Source: Dyadobacter endophyticus (lineage in GTDB: Bacteria; Bacteroidota; Bacteroidia; Cytophagales; Spirosomataceae). From it: DNA of 64,000 bases. The position numbers were made by a program, and so were the translations under genes. The stretch covers positions 2,914,426-2,978,425 of the forward strand of contig NZ_BMIA01000001.1 of assembly GCF_014641595.1 (NCBI RefSeq). Direction: 5' to 3'. The notes under the pieces were generated by a model. It saw only the letters and a list, made by a program, of their open reading frames with translations. It did no database searches and was not told the DNA's origin. Positions 18,338 through 26,991 of this stretch are shown here, piece after piece. How positions within the stretch are numbered: the stretch's first letter is position 1; every line of letters starts with the position of its first letter.

Positions 18338-19216
18338 TCAATATGTTTCATACTCGAACAGCAAAGTTTCCGAGAGCACAGCTGGCAGATCCAGCATCGG
18401 CTTGACAAGTGTCGCCCTGCTTTCCGGTAGCCCAAGTGCATTGTATTGATAGCGATAAAGCGTCTGGGTATATCCCTTGATATTGGAAGAGGTAGGATTG
18501 TTCCGGCTCAGGTGGAGGAAGTTGTCGACGCCCCCGCAATAAGTATAGTGAGAGAAATTTCCACTGGTGGGTGCGGCAATCCCGACCGGGGCGGGAATTA
18601 AAGAAATACCATAAAACGGGTTAGGATGATCATCGTAAACAAAGTCCGTTGTTGACACTGATGTAGCTGGCACCCCCTTTTCGATTGTGGTGGTGGCAAT
18701 CAACCGGCTTAAATTCCCACTGCTGAAAGTATATTGGTTCTGCTGCAGGTATGAAATAGCGCTGTAAAAATGAAATGATCGTGTGGTTTCTGTCAGATTT
18801 CCAGCGCCGTCGTAGGCGGGCACCAGATCGTAATAGTCATGGTCGCCTCCCGTGTATCTTATCGAAGAAATCTTTCCCGCCCCGTCATAGGTATACACAT
18901 AACGCTCCGAGCCGCCAGTGCTAAGCGTCCTTTTCATCTGGGCCAGCCTGCCCTGATTATCGTACTGGAAGTTGCTGGTCTGAGTAGGTGAATGTGCACT
19001 GTCGGCAGTCTGGTAGCTGTAAACAGAGTCGAGTCTGCCCTGCCAGTCATAACCGAGTATGCTGACAACACTGTACCCATGCTGATACGGCAAGCTCCTG
19101 GTGAGCTTTTTGATGCGCAGCCGCTCCGTACCCGGCTCCTGGTGGTCTGTGCAGGCAACCAGTGATACGCATATCACCCAAACAGATAGCGAGGAAAATT
19201 TAAAAAGTGCTTTCAT
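18338..19216 (-). CDS. Lipoprotein with YD/RHS-like repeats
   Basis: A 292-aa secreted lipoprotein. The signal peptide has a hydrophobic core (SLSVWVICVSLVAC) with the lipid-attached cysteine at residue 21, followed by TDHQEP. The body contains several YD-type units: YDWQGRLDSV, YDNQGRLAQM, YDGAGKISSI, YDGAGNLTET. Such repeats form a beta cage in RHS proteins, but here they are few and the protein is short, as in Bacteroidota DUF4595-like lipoproteins. The mature start C-T-D-H-x-E-P is shared with the lipoprotein at 40565. Function unknown. Confidence 0.8.
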   Translation of the reverse strand: MKALFKFSSLSVWVICVSLVACTDHQEPGTERLRIKKLTRSLPYQHGYSVVSILGYDWQGRLDSVYSYQTADSAHSPTQTSNFQYDNQGRLAQMKRTLSTGGSERYVYTYDGAGKISSIRYTGGDHDYYDLVPAYDGAGNLTETTRSFHFYSAISYLQQNQYTFSSGNLSRLIATTTIEKGVPATSVSTTDFVYDDHPNPFYGISLIPAPVGIAAPTSGNFSHYTYCGGVDNFLHLSRNNPTSSNIKGYTQTLYRYQYNALGLPESRATLVKPMLDLPAVLSETLLFEYETY

Positions 19217-19256
19217 GAATTTTAGGGGTTAAAGGTCGTTGTCCGGAGCGGTACTG

Positions 19257-19763
19257 CTACGCCCCGGAATTGACTTTCGTTTCCGAGGCCACCGATGGCT
19301 GGGCAACAGCATATTTGAGAATCACGGCCATTTGACCACCATGATGAGCGGTATGCGAGATGATCCTGCCCAGCGATTCGGCCAATGTCTTTTTCCCAAA
19401 TTCCCGCGTTTCAATTTCACGTTGCCAGTCCTGCTCACCCTGTCTGGAAATAACAGCTTCAAGTGCCTGGCCTGACCGGTGCAGAAAAGACAACAGCTCT
19501 TCCAGATCCGTCCATTCTCCGGTATCGTGCTGCGCTATAAGGGTTTTGGCCTTTACCTGGATAGGCTCACCAAAGACGTTCTTTGCAAAAAGCATTTCCA
19601 CCTCGCCGATATGCCTGAGCAGAAAACCCACGCTATTTTGCGTACCGGGCAACCTTTTTGTCAAATCTTCTTCTGTCAACGCCGGCAGTTGATCCGAAAA
19701 TCGTGTGCGGGCCTGGCGCCATAATGCCAAAAGTGTCTGAGTAGTAGTAAAGCAAGCCATCAT
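19257..19763 (-). CDS. DinB-family protein
   Basis: A 168-aa four-helix protein of the DinB/YfiT-like fold. Possible metal-binding histidines occur in the expected order: FLLRHIGEVEMLF (~50), AQHDTGEW (~80) and IISHTAHHGGQMAVIL (~136-140). Such proteins act as metal-dependent thiol transferases or have unknown substrates. Two start codons (residues 1 and 2) are adjacent. It is 36 bases upstream of the small membrane protein gene in the same orientation, and nothing else indicates its job. Confidence 0.85.
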   Translation of the reverse strand: MMACFTTTQTLLALWRQARTRFSDQLPALTEEDLTKRLPGTQNSVGFLLRHIGEVEMLFAKNVFGEPIQVKAKTLIAQHDTGEWTDLEELLSFLHRSGQALEAVISRQGEQDWQREIETREFGKKTLAESLGRIISHTAHHGGQMAVILKYAVAQPSVASETKVNSGA

Positions 19764-19799
19764 ATATTTCGAAGTAAGTGTTTGAAGTAAATCTAAAGG

Positions 19800-20138
19800 T
19801 CAGTCGCGAAACATTACAGGCGCCTCTCTGACAAATAGCGCCGCCAGGATCACCACCACGATCATAGCATTAAGTATCGTCCCAAAACGGGCCTGCTCCC
19901 AGGCCGATGCGATGAGCACCTGCGAACTGACAACGGCCAGAAGTGCTACCCAGGCCCAGTGCTTTTCATGCAAGATCAATAGCAGCGAGGTGAGCCCAAA
20001 CAGGGCCGAACAGGCTGCCCAATAAATTCCGGGGGCTTTGTCCATCGCCATTACACGGCCAGCGACCGGGGTAAAGAAGCCTGCCAGATGAATAGCTCCA
20101 TGAAGCATCAAAAGAGCGAAAAGCAGATAGCGTAGCAT
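19800..20138 (-). CDS. Small four-helix membrane protein
   Basis: A 112-aa inner-membrane protein with four hydrophobic segments (~2-22, ~33-55, ~60-80, ~85-105). I do not know a named family. The N-terminus MLRYLLFALLMLHGAIHLAG is matched at 29642 by a truncated paralogue. The promoter is one of the clearest of the window, with a TGAC-N4-GTCA box and a -7 element, so this gene is a probable member of the stress regulon. At the paralogous locus it sits directly downstream of the APH-like kinase, suggesting that the two once worked as a pair. Confidence 0.75.
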   Translation of the reverse strand: MLRYLLFALLMLHGAIHLAGFFTPVAGRVMAMDKAPGIYWAACSALFGLTSLLLILHEKHWAWVALLAVVSSQVLIASAWEQARFGTILNAMIVVVILAALFVREAPVMFRD

Positions 20139-20161
20139 GTTTTCGTGTGGTTGTTACTACA

Positions 20162-20204
20162 CAAAGTTGCTCGTTATCAGACTGTCAAATTATGACCCTA
20201 GTCA
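20162..20204 (-). promoter_or_regulatory. Crp/Fnr-type box and -7 element of the 20138 gene
   Basis: TGAC-CCTA-GTCA lies at 20193-20204. On the minus strand CAACTTTG (5 of 6 positions of TAnnTTTG) lies at 20162-20169. The centres are 33 bp apart. Further upstream is a 16-mer, CAATTGGTTATCAACC (20214-20229), found again at 29665-29680. Confidence 0.68.
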
Positions 20205-20263
20205 TATACAAACCAATTGGTTATCAACCTGTATCCTGGTAAAACAGCAAACCATGACGCATC

Positions 20264-20345
20264 CTAATGCGCTGTTAGCCGGCCGGTATAACTTCTTAGG
20301 ATATCCAGCTATTTCCTGCATAGCACTTCTACTGTCGTTTTAGCG
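20264..20345 (-). pseudogene. C-terminal remnant of an APH-like kinase (paralogue of 29716)
   Basis: On the minus strand the last codons read LDILRSYTGRLTAH-stop (stop at 20264-20266), against LDLLSTYSGQLAMH-stop at the end of the intact kinase at 29716. Just before, CRK-stop matches CKKY, so an in-frame TAG (20309-20311) replaces Tyr. Similarity fades beyond about 20345. Together with the membrane protein at 19800 it shows the same gene order as at 29.5-30.7 kb. Confidence 0.6.
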
Positions 20346-20399
20346 GTCAATGCGGGATTGTTGAAAGTAAAATAGGCGCTTTGCTTTTGAATCAAGTTG

Positions 20400-20464
20400 T
20401 GACCAGGGTCATCTTTGATCATGCCCCAAATCAGACCTTCAACCCCGGTGCCAAGTTATCTTTG
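20400..20464 (+). promoter_or_regulatory. Crp/Fnr-type box and perfect -7 element of the 20488 gene
   Basis: TGAC-CAGG-GTCA lies at 20400-20411 and TATCTTTG (6 of 6 positions of TAnnTTTG) at 20457-20464. The centres are 55 bp apart. The ATG follows at 20488. Confidence 0.68.
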
Positions 20465-20487
20465 ATCGCCAATAACAAAACCGATCA

Positions 20488-20952
20488 ATGAAAATGAAAA
20501 ATCTAACAATGATTGCCACCATGTTACTGATGGTGTTGACTGCGCCCGGAACGTACGCTCAGAACTACAAACAACCAGTCCCATCCATTGATGCAAATGG
20601 AAAAGTGATCGATGCAAAAGGGAAGCACATCGGCTGGGTAACCAGCGAGGGGATTATTAAGAATGCCGCCGGAAAAAAAATCGCCCACATTGACGATCAG
20701 GGTAATGCAGTTGATGCCGCAACGGGAAAAAAACTGGGAAAGGCATCGAAAAACGGTACATATCTGTATCATGTCCAAAGCGGTGCCAGTGACAGTCTAA
20801 CTGTAACTGTCCCCATGAACGGGATTTGTGAAGTCAAAGATCAACACGGCAAAACGCTTCTTCTGGTCCATGAAAACTACAAGCAGTACGGTGCTTGCGC
20901 CATGCATTGTCTAAAGCTGAAAAATGAGCATAAGGATATGAAAATGAAATGA
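20488..20952 (+). CDS. Secreted repeat protein (beta-flower-like), unknown function
   Basis: A 154-aa exported protein. The signal peptide (MKMKNLTMIATMLLMVLTAP..., cut near TYAQ-N, ~24) precedes short repeats of the form D-x-x-G-K-x-I-D/G: DANGKVIDAKGKHIGW, SEGIIKNAAGKKIAHI, DQGNAVDAATGKKLGK. These resemble the five-fold beta-flower proteins of Bacteroidota. The C-terminus is rich in Cys, His, Met and Lys (YGACAMHCLKL...HKDMKMK), possibly metal-binding. It probably acts in the periplasm. The promoter carries a class I-like Crp/Fnr box, so it is a likely regulon member. Confidence 0.78.
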   Translation: MKMKNLTMIATMLLMVLTAPGTYAQNYKQPVPSIDANGKVIDAKGKHIGWVTSEGIIKNAAGKKIAHIDDQGNAVDAATGKKLGKASKNGTYLYHVQSGASDSLTVTVPMNGICEVKDQHGKTLLLVHENYKQYGACAMHCLKLKNEHKDMKMK

Positions 20953-21379
20953 GACAGGAATTACTGCAGACGTACATCCAGCTTAGGTCTCTGGTCATTT
21001 TATGCTCTGATTGTTTGAATTAAAATCTTGCCCCGATCGGCAATTTGAACGGGCGAGAAAATCCCTGGCAGCAAAGAAAGAGTCCCTAAGAGCTGGCATG
21101 CGCTTAGCTTGTAGCGCCAGTGACTTGATTCGATTTCTTTGGTATTTGATCGGAAAGCCAGCAGGCCCAGTTTGTGGGCGAACTAATCACCGTTATGGGA
21201 AGCCTTGATATATCTACCACAACCGTTGCTAACCACGTGTTGGACGCTGTCAAAGAAGTTTCCTTTGAAAGAAGCACGAGGCTGAGCAAGGTAAAAAATG
21301 GCTCCGCTGGTCTGGGAAGGTATCCAAGAACCCGATATGCGCGCGGGCAGCGACAGCTATTTCAATGATTCTAACACCT

Positions 21380-21553
21380 TCAAGAATAGTGAACTTGCGA
21401 GTTGATGCTGTGTTGCACAAAGACCGCAAGGATCTCCGGTATGCTGTTCGTTTTATTGACAGCGTGAAACGAATCCATTTGATCGCACATCCGTTTGGCC
21501 AGAACCTCTGGGAAAAGTGCCCGATATAGCTGCTTTTTTTGTTCCAGGGTCAT
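21380..21553 (-). CDS. Small 57-aa protein, unknown
   Basis: A short frame with ATG at 21551-21553 and TGA at 21380-21382. The product reads like a folded helical domain or a fragment of one: MTLEQKKQLYRALFPEVLAK, then MCDQMDSFHAVNKTNSIPEI, ending in AVFVQHSINSQVHYS. Hydrophobic residues recur at helical spacing and the composition is not random. No domain is recognised. It could be a real small gene or the end piece of a larger lost one, since the surrounding kilobase is eroded. Confidence 0.4.
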   Translation of the reverse strand: MTLEQKKQLYRALFPEVLAKRMCDQMDSFHAVNKTNSIPEILAVFVQHSINSQVHYS

Positions 21554-21852
21554 CTTGTAGGTGACTTAATGATTTTTAGTTATACCTGCTCGCTCTTCTT
21601 TACAATTATAACCAGGTCCACAGGACCCGGCCATAATGCTTCGAACTATCCTATGAGCAATTTCACCTCGATATTCTTTCGTGTCTCTTAATTTGGACTT
21701 TGGGAAGGCGTAAGTCAGGACGGGTCATGACACGCCCAACAGCCAGTTTGTTTACACTTCTTTCCAGCAGCTGTAACATTTTACCGATCAGGAGCCAGTG
21801 GCCAGGGAGCTGACCCTGAGGGGCCAGCAAAGGGTCTACTTTTTTACCGGTG

Positions 21853-21975
21853 TCAAGCGAAAACTAAAAAGAGCAGCAATAGGAACACAAGGATAAATAA
21901 ATAGTAGAGCCCATCGACAAAGGGGTATTTTTGACGATCAAGTTGTTTGAAAAGCTGATTTAGTTTTTGGATCAT
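21853..21975 (-). CDS. Small 40-aa single-pass membrane protein
   Basis: A short frame with ATG at 21973-21975 and TGA at 21853-21855. A polar N-terminus (MIQKLNQLFKQLDRQKYPFV) is followed by one strongly hydrophobic segment (GLYYLFILVFLLLLFLVFA) that ends at the stop, giving a tail-anchored or cytoplasm-in topology. It lies 32 bases downstream of the PhnA-domain fragment in the same orientation. Small proteins of this kind often accompany transporters or stress genes; no function can be assigned. Confidence 0.5.
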   Translation of the reverse strand: MIQKLNQLFKQLDRQKYPFVDGLYYLFILVFLLLLFLVFA

Positions 21976-22007
21976 TGCCACTTGTCGGGTAAAAATTAAG
22001 ATTCTCT

Positions 22008-22229
22008 TTAAGCTTGTTTGCGGAGATATTTGGTCAAAATCACGATCAGCTGACCATCTATCTTGCCTTCAATTTGCTCTGCATTGTCTTCGACGACCCG
22101 GATGTTCTTCACGACGGTGCCCATTCTGGCGTTCAGCGAACTGCCCCTCACGGCCAGCGACCGGGTGAGTACGACCGTATCCCCGGTTTTTAAGATGTTG
22201 CAGTTCACATGCGTTGGAAGCTGGTCCAC
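22008..22229 (-). pseudogene. C-terminal PhnA-domain fragment
   Basis: A 73-aa frame from a GTG at 22229. From NILKTGDTVVLTRSLAVRGS to DGQLIVILTKYLRKQ it matches the C-terminal domain of PhnA-type proteins (pattern GD-V-K-L-V-GSS-GT-VKNIR). Bacteroidota PhnA proteins are about 190 aa with a zinc-ribbon N-terminal part, which is missing here. The frame begins inside the end of the DUF983 fragment but in another register, so a deletion seems to have joined two genes. It could still be expressed by coupling. The original role of PhnA proteins is unclear despite the name. Confidence 0.7.
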
Positions 22230-22456
22230 AGCGCGCCAATGTAGAATCCGGGCTCGATCTTGAAGTCCTGCCCGCAGACCGAACAGAAGTCGGGCATCTT
22301 AAGGCTATCTCTGAATGCATAGGGATTTTTCTTTACGAAAACATGGCCTTTCCGGCAGCGGGGGCACTTCATCACCAGGATGCTATTAATTAAGAGAGTG
22401 GGACTGCTCTTTAAAGACTGTTCCACTTTGCCATTCTCTTTCTTACTATCTTTCAT
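22205..22456 (-). pseudogene. N-terminal fragment of a DUF983 protein
   Basis: An 83-aa frame. It holds the zinc-ribbon of DUF983 proteins (CPRCRKGHVF, then FCSVCGQDF) and the family signature EPGFYIGALW, but stops at SFQRM where the two or three membrane helices of a normal DUF983 protein (~130 aa) should begin. The break coincides with the start of PhnA-like sequence in another frame, which indicates a deletion junction around 22205-22229. It follows dabB after 71 bases and may be a relic of the same operon. Confidence 0.7.
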
Positions 22457-22527
22457 TAAGCGGATTCAATGTTGTTTTAAGATTATCTGTTTCTGACCAG
22501 TCTGTTTTATGAGCGTAACCGAATTAG

Positions 22528-24396
22528 TCAGGATGAGCGGTAGTTTAATTCGTATTGTGAACGCATGCCTGGTCCCAGAAAGACCCGGGCATAAATGCGG
22601 ATCAGGGATAAACCATTGATGATGCATCCCACCGACACAAAAAATGCAAACAGGACCTGATTTTGATGGATATGGGAGAATACAAGATCTTCGCCGATAA
22701 AAGTTGGCGTGATGGGAAATCCTGAAAGCCCCAGGCATGAAAGAAAGAATACAATACCAATCCGTTTGTGCCTTTGAATATGCCCGTGAAACTGGCCCAG
22801 CCCGATGTGGCGCTCCGTTTTCCGAAGCCGCAACAGACAACAGTAGCCAGCCAGGCCGGCAATGACGACCCCGCTTAAATACATCATAAGCTGACCGCCC
22901 GGAACACTTTCGTTGCAGGACACCGCCAATGCAACCCAGAGATGGTTCGTAATAACCAATATCCAGCTTAACCAGACATTTTTTCTTTCGGAAAAGGATT
23001 TAATAGCCATCATCAGGCCAAGGAGTGAAAACGCAATGGACAGCCATTCCCCTAGCTGCCGGGGAACATAGTGCCGGTTGAAGCAAAAGAAGATACCTGC
23101 CAGATAGACGGCTGTCAGGAACAGGCCGACGCGCCGGGTGGTAAGAAAACCAAGCGCCCCTCCAATTTTTTTAAATGGGTTCCACAGGTAACGGTACATG
23201 AACAGGTCCAGGCCCCACTCTTTGAGACTGAGCATGTATAAGCCGATCCATAGGCGCTCGGGAACAAACCTTTTAAGACTGATAGCAGAGGATTCTTCGA
23301 CCCCTGGATACTGACCGATCCTCTGGCTCACTATGGAAGGAGATATTAACAGTTGAATAGCCCTCAAAAAAGCATTTCCTGCAAAATGTAGCAGCGCCAG
23401 GCTTTCCAAACCCGTGGCTATCTCCACAAAAATCAACCCGATCTGCGAAATGGATGCATAGGCAATCTGGCTCTTCACAGAGGACTGTACCCGCGCGATG
23501 CCAGTCGCGACCAGGCTCGTTGATAACCCGATCGTACCGATCAACAGGCGAATCCCTGGTTGGTGCTGCCAGAACGGCCATGTTCTCAGTAGCAAGAACA
23601 CGCCCATATTGACCGAAAGAGCGCCGTAAAAGATCGCAGTCGAGGGGGTGGGCCCTTCCATTGCGCGTGGAAGCCAGGACGAAAATGGCAATTGGGCCGA
23701 TTTGGCTGCCGCAGCAACGACTATCATGACAGAAAGGGCTGTACCAACCAGGTCGTGTGCCTGCAATTGCCGATCTACCAGCTGGTAGTCGGATATTTTT
23801 TCAAAAGTAATGTAGGTGCTCCAAAAGTGATGGCTCGCCCATATAGCCAGCAATATGCTCACATCCGCCAGACGATAAACTGAGAACACCTTGACCGCAT
23901 TTTTGACAGGCAGATAGCGGTCCCGGTAAAACGAGATCAGCAGAAATGAGGTTATGCCAAGGATCTCCCAGCCGATAAAAAGCGTCTCAAAATTTCCTGA
24001 AAAAATGGTAATGTTGTACCCGGAAAAGAACAGGAGGATTGTGTAGAAGAAACGCTTATAGCCCTCCTCCCGGTGCAGGTACCGCCTGCTGTAAGTAGTG
24101 ACCAGGAAAGTCAGGACAGCTCCTGTGAGAAGAAACACAAGGGTGATCCTGTCGAGGAATAAATCCAGGGCATATTCATAGCTTCCAGATTTGAAAATCA
24201 CCATATTCTCCGAGGTTAGCACCTGGCTGCCGGTCTGTATCCAGAAAATTGTAAATACCAGGGAAGTAAACAGTTGAAGGCCTGTCGTAATGAATGCGAC
24301 ACCTGAGATCAGCCGTTCGTTTTGGGACGGAACAACCAGGCTTATCAGAAATCCGATCAACGGAATTAGTGGCAACAGTATGATAAAATATGTCAT
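22528..24396 (-). CDS. dabB: DabB: NuoL/MrpA-like membrane subunit of inorganic-carbon uptake complex
   Basis: A 622-aa protein of the proton-conducting antiporter family (NuoL/MrpA/ND5). Some 14 or more hydrophobic helices are seen, with the family core GWEILGITSFLLISFYRDR (~144-162) and the proton-channel region AAAKSAQLPFSSWLPRAMEGPTPSTA (~235-260). It overlaps dabA by 4 bases (ATGA). In characterised DAB systems this subunit supplies the proton-motive energy that drives vectorial CO2 hydration by DabA. Standing alone, without other nuo or mrp genes, it is not respiratory complex I. Confidence 0.93.
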   Translation of the reverse strand: MTYFIILLPLIPLIGFLISLVVPSQNERLISGVAFITTGLQLFTSLVFTIFWIQTGSQVLTSENMVIFKSGSYEYALDLFLDRITLVFLLTGAVLTFLVTTYSRRYLHREEGYKRFFYTILLFFSGYNITIFSGNFETLFIGWEILGITSFLLISFYRDRYLPVKNAVKVFSVYRLADVSILLAIWASHHFWSTYITFEKISDYQLVDRQLQAHDLVGTALSVMIVVAAAAKSAQLPFSSWLPRAMEGPTPSTAIFYGALSVNMGVFLLLRTWPFWQHQPGIRLLIGTIGLSTSLVATGIARVQSSVKSQIAYASISQIGLIFVEIATGLESLALLHFAGNAFLRAIQLLISPSIVSQRIGQYPGVEESSAISLKRFVPERLWIGLYMLSLKEWGLDLFMYRYLWNPFKKIGGALGFLTTRRVGLFLTAVYLAGIFFCFNRHYVPRQLGEWLSIAFSLLGLMMAIKSFSERKNVWLSWILVITNHLWVALAVSCNESVPGGQLMMYLSGVVIAGLAGYCCLLRLRKTERHIGLGQFHGHIQRHKRIGIVFFLSCLGLSGFPITPTFIGEDLVFSHIHQNQVLFAFFVSVGCIINGLSLIRIYARVFLGPGMRSQYELNYRSS

Positions 24397-26918
24397 GGCT
24401 GCACCGGGAGTGTATGTTTTGAAAGATTATCCATGCGCTGCCCGTGGACTGGCCAGAGATTCTCCGCGGCTTTTTCATCGTAAGCAGATGGGTGATACGC
24501 CACAAACCGATCATCCTTAAATCTAAGGAATGTCCTGCTGCCTGGCTCCACCACCACCAAATGGACCCACTGGTTTACAAACCACTCACGAAGCTTTTCG
24601 GACCTGCCGATAACCATCGAGACGACATGGGGGAAGTGCTCGACGATCATCAAGAGGCGGACAGGGTCATGCAGTTCAGTCATCTGACAGGGCAGCCCGG
24701 TCCGCAAGTCCCCTTCCATGCCGTTTGCCACCCCTAAAAGTCCCATGACGTTGTGGGGTAGTTTACTACCCGCCCCAAGCCGGAGATTATCGGTCCGCGA
24801 GAAGAAGTATTCAAGATTAATGCCAGCACAAACCGGCGTTGCTGCGCTCAGAATATCGAATAGGGCCTTGCCATCGGGATCGCTGGCATAATTGTACGAA
24901 TTCATAAAAAGCCGCCTGTCCCAAAAGAGTCCCCTGGACAAGTTCCGGTGCCCGACGATGCAAACCGCGTTGGTGGCATGGTTGAGCTCCGGGCGAGGTT
25001 CAAACAGGGACACAGACCGGGACCTTACTGCCTGGTGCGCCTTTTCAGGGGTCAGTTTTGGATCTACCGAAGCGAACCTTCCGGCTCTTTCCTTCGCATT
25101 CAGATCCAGGGCTTTCACAAAAACTTTATGATTGGCATCATGGTGCAGCCGATTTTCTTTGGACAGCATCTGGGTGTCATAGAAAGTGATATCGTCACGG
25201 GTGGTATCGTGAAAAGCTCCCACGAACTGAGTGTGGCCTGGTATCCGGACTCCTTTTTCATCAAGTAGCTCGCGTACCTTTTGGTGATTGGCCATCCAGG
25301 CCAAAACCCTGGCATTGATCCCGCCAGGATTACCCGAGCAGGCCCCGCAATCGTATGCGGCATAATGGGGGTTATTGACACTGCTCGCCCCATGCCCGAT
25401 CACATATACAACCCGGGTAAAATCAGCTGTCAAGTCGATGCTTCGCAGCACGCTTTCGACGCAATCGGCCATTTCCCGCACTGTGTAGCCAACTTGCAAG
25501 CCCTTCTCCAACTGGTAGGAAGCGCTGTTTTCGATGCTAAGCCAAGGGGCGTTCTCATGTTCTTTGGCGGCTTCCGGCGCGAGCAGGCTTGATTGCGGCC
25601 TGAAAACGTTGAGCAATAATTTGAAGGTCGCCCAAAAACCAAGCGTCTGTGAGATCAACCAGCCCCGGAAAAGAGAATTGGAACCTAAGGGCAAGTCAAG
25701 GCTGCTCCTGTGGGTTTGACTTGCTCCGATTTGTTTGATCAGATGTGTGGGTTTGCTTTGGACCGGAGCTTGTTTGGTATAACTTCCGTTGGGCTGAGCC
25801 TGAAAAAAGAACGAAGCGCCAAAAAAGCCCGGCGTCCCAAATGTTTCGCATGCAGGGTCAGCCTGCTCGAGGTGGCGCCGGAGTGAGCCGGAACGGTCGT
25901 CCAAACAGAACAGACTCTGAGACGACCTGTTGTGGTACTGCTCATTTTTGCCTTTCTGGCGAGAAAGCATTAGCAGAACATGATCGTAGTAGCTCCATTC
26001 AAAAGCGTTTTGCCAGATTGCCAGTACCTGTTCCTGTTCGGTCTTTTCCGCGGGAGCGAAAATATCCCCGGACACTGCACCGACTCGCCTGCCCAATGGC
26101 AGCCAGGCGTATCCAAAACGGGAATCTAACGCATCGATTTCCAACAGCAATTCAAACTGAATGAGCTCACGAAGGGAAATTTTTCTTTCCAGCGAAAGGC
26201 TGCCGGGGTTGTTTTCGACCCAGGATGCCATTCCCGACCAGCCGGGATGGGCAAATTGCTGGTCAAAGAGATATTGACTGTATAAAGCGGGCCGGCCGAC
26301 AAGGGTCTCTAAAAGATCCGTTATCTCGCAAGAGGTATCTAGTAACAGACGCGAAGCACGTTTACTGTGGAAGAAGCTCACCAAGCCGTTTTGCTCCATT
26401 TTACGAACAGAGCCGATAAACCCTGCCGGATCCACCGGAAACTGCCAGGTAGCGATTCCCTGGTCCAGATAACCGGATAGGATACGAAACAACACTGGAT
26501 GTGTTTGCGAATCAAGGTCAATTTTATATAACCTCTTCCAATTGGAGCGCAGTGACCCGATGCGAGCGTGCTTGTGGGCTTTGTATTGTTTGGAAAAAAG
26601 CCTGTCTTGCCAGCTTTCAAAACCTTTGTCAGGATGTTTTTCTAACACCGCCTGTTCCAACGCGGTGCGACTGATGCGTCCCGAGCCATAAAGCGATCTG
26701 TATTCTTCCAATGGGAGATAAAGCTGGTAACCAAAAATCTTCGAGGCGCAGGCAAGTCCGTCTTCGAATTTTAACCTTTGAAAGCCATGCAGCGGGTTGT
26801 GGTGGATGAAATCTTTCAGCGGTGGTTGTGAAGGCAAAAAACGCCTCAGCAGTTCAAGCGTTTTCTGCTCGTTGTATAGGCCATTTTGGGCCGGACTATC
26901 GTTAATTGAGGCATTCAT
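24393..26918 (-). CDS. dabA: DabA: DUF2309 zinc protein of inorganic-carbon uptake complex
   Basis: An 841-aa DUF2309 protein, a beta-carbonic-anhydrase-like subunit that works with DabB at the inner membrane to trap CO2 as bicarbonate. The four residues expected at the zinc site are present: Cys338 and Asp340 (FCLDDRSG), His509 (IGHGASS) and Cys524 (YDCGACSG). The early motif HHNPLHGF (39-46) is also typical. The sequence CLDDRS differs slightly from the common C-I-D-V-R-S. The gene follows an ArsR-family regulator after 73 bases and overlaps dabB. In a heterotroph it would feed carboxylation reactions at low CO2. Confidence 0.95.
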   Translation of the reverse strand: MNASINDSPAQNGLYNEQKTLELLRRFLPSQPPLKDFIHHNPLHGFQRLKFEDGLACASKIFGYQLYLPLEEYRSLYGSGRISRTALEQAVLEKHPDKGFESWQDRLFSKQYKAHKHARIGSLRSNWKRLYKIDLDSQTHPVLFRILSGYLDQGIATWQFPVDPAGFIGSVRKMEQNGLVSFFHSKRASRLLLDTSCEITDLLETLVGRPALYSQYLFDQQFAHPGWSGMASWVENNPGSLSLERKISLRELIQFELLLEIDALDSRFGYAWLPLGRRVGAVSGDIFAPAEKTEQEQVLAIWQNAFEWSYYDHVLLMLSRQKGKNEQYHNRSSQSLFCLDDRSGSLRRHLEQADPACETFGTPGFFGASFFFQAQPNGSYTKQAPVQSKPTHLIKQIGASQTHRSSLDLPLGSNSLFRGWLISQTLGFWATFKLLLNVFRPQSSLLAPEAAKEHENAPWLSIENSASYQLEKGLQVGYTVREMADCVESVLRSIDLTADFTRVVYVIGHGASSVNNPHYAAYDCGACSGNPGGINARVLAWMANHQKVRELLDEKGVRIPGHTQFVGAFHDTTRDDITFYDTQMLSKENRLHHDANHKVFVKALDLNAKERAGRFASVDPKLTPEKAHQAVRSRSVSLFEPRPELNHATNAVCIVGHRNLSRGLFWDRRLFMNSYNYASDPDGKALFDILSAATPVCAGINLEYFFSRTDNLRLGAGSKLPHNVMGLLGVANGMEGDLRTGLPCQMTELHDPVRLLMIVEHFPHVVSMVIGRSEKLREWFVNQWVHLVVVEPGSRTFLRFKDDRFVAYHPSAYDEKAAENLWPVHGQRMDNLSKHTLPVQP

Positions 26919-26991
26919 TACTTTTGCTGCTGTCTACCGCTAACATATCCGAGGGATATTCAGGTCATCTTCATCGGTTCTGCATAAACCA

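Larger units (their letters stand above)
20953..22007. other. 1-kb stretch of small and decayed coding sequence
   Basis: No normal-size gene is found. Two short minus-strand frames are listed separately (21380-21553, 21853-21975). On the plus strand a frame around 21150-21330 reads like real protein (QFVGELITVMGSLDISTTTV..., VLDAVKEVSFERSTRL) but lacks a good start and runs into another frame at about 21298 (PLVWEGIQEPDMRAGSDSYF), as if frameshifted; I do not recognise it. A minus-strand frame at 21660-21850 (LPGHWLLIGKMLQLLERSVN) is similar in quality. An isolated TGAG-CAAT-TTCA lies at 21654-21665. This looks like eroded DNA. Confidence 0.4.
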
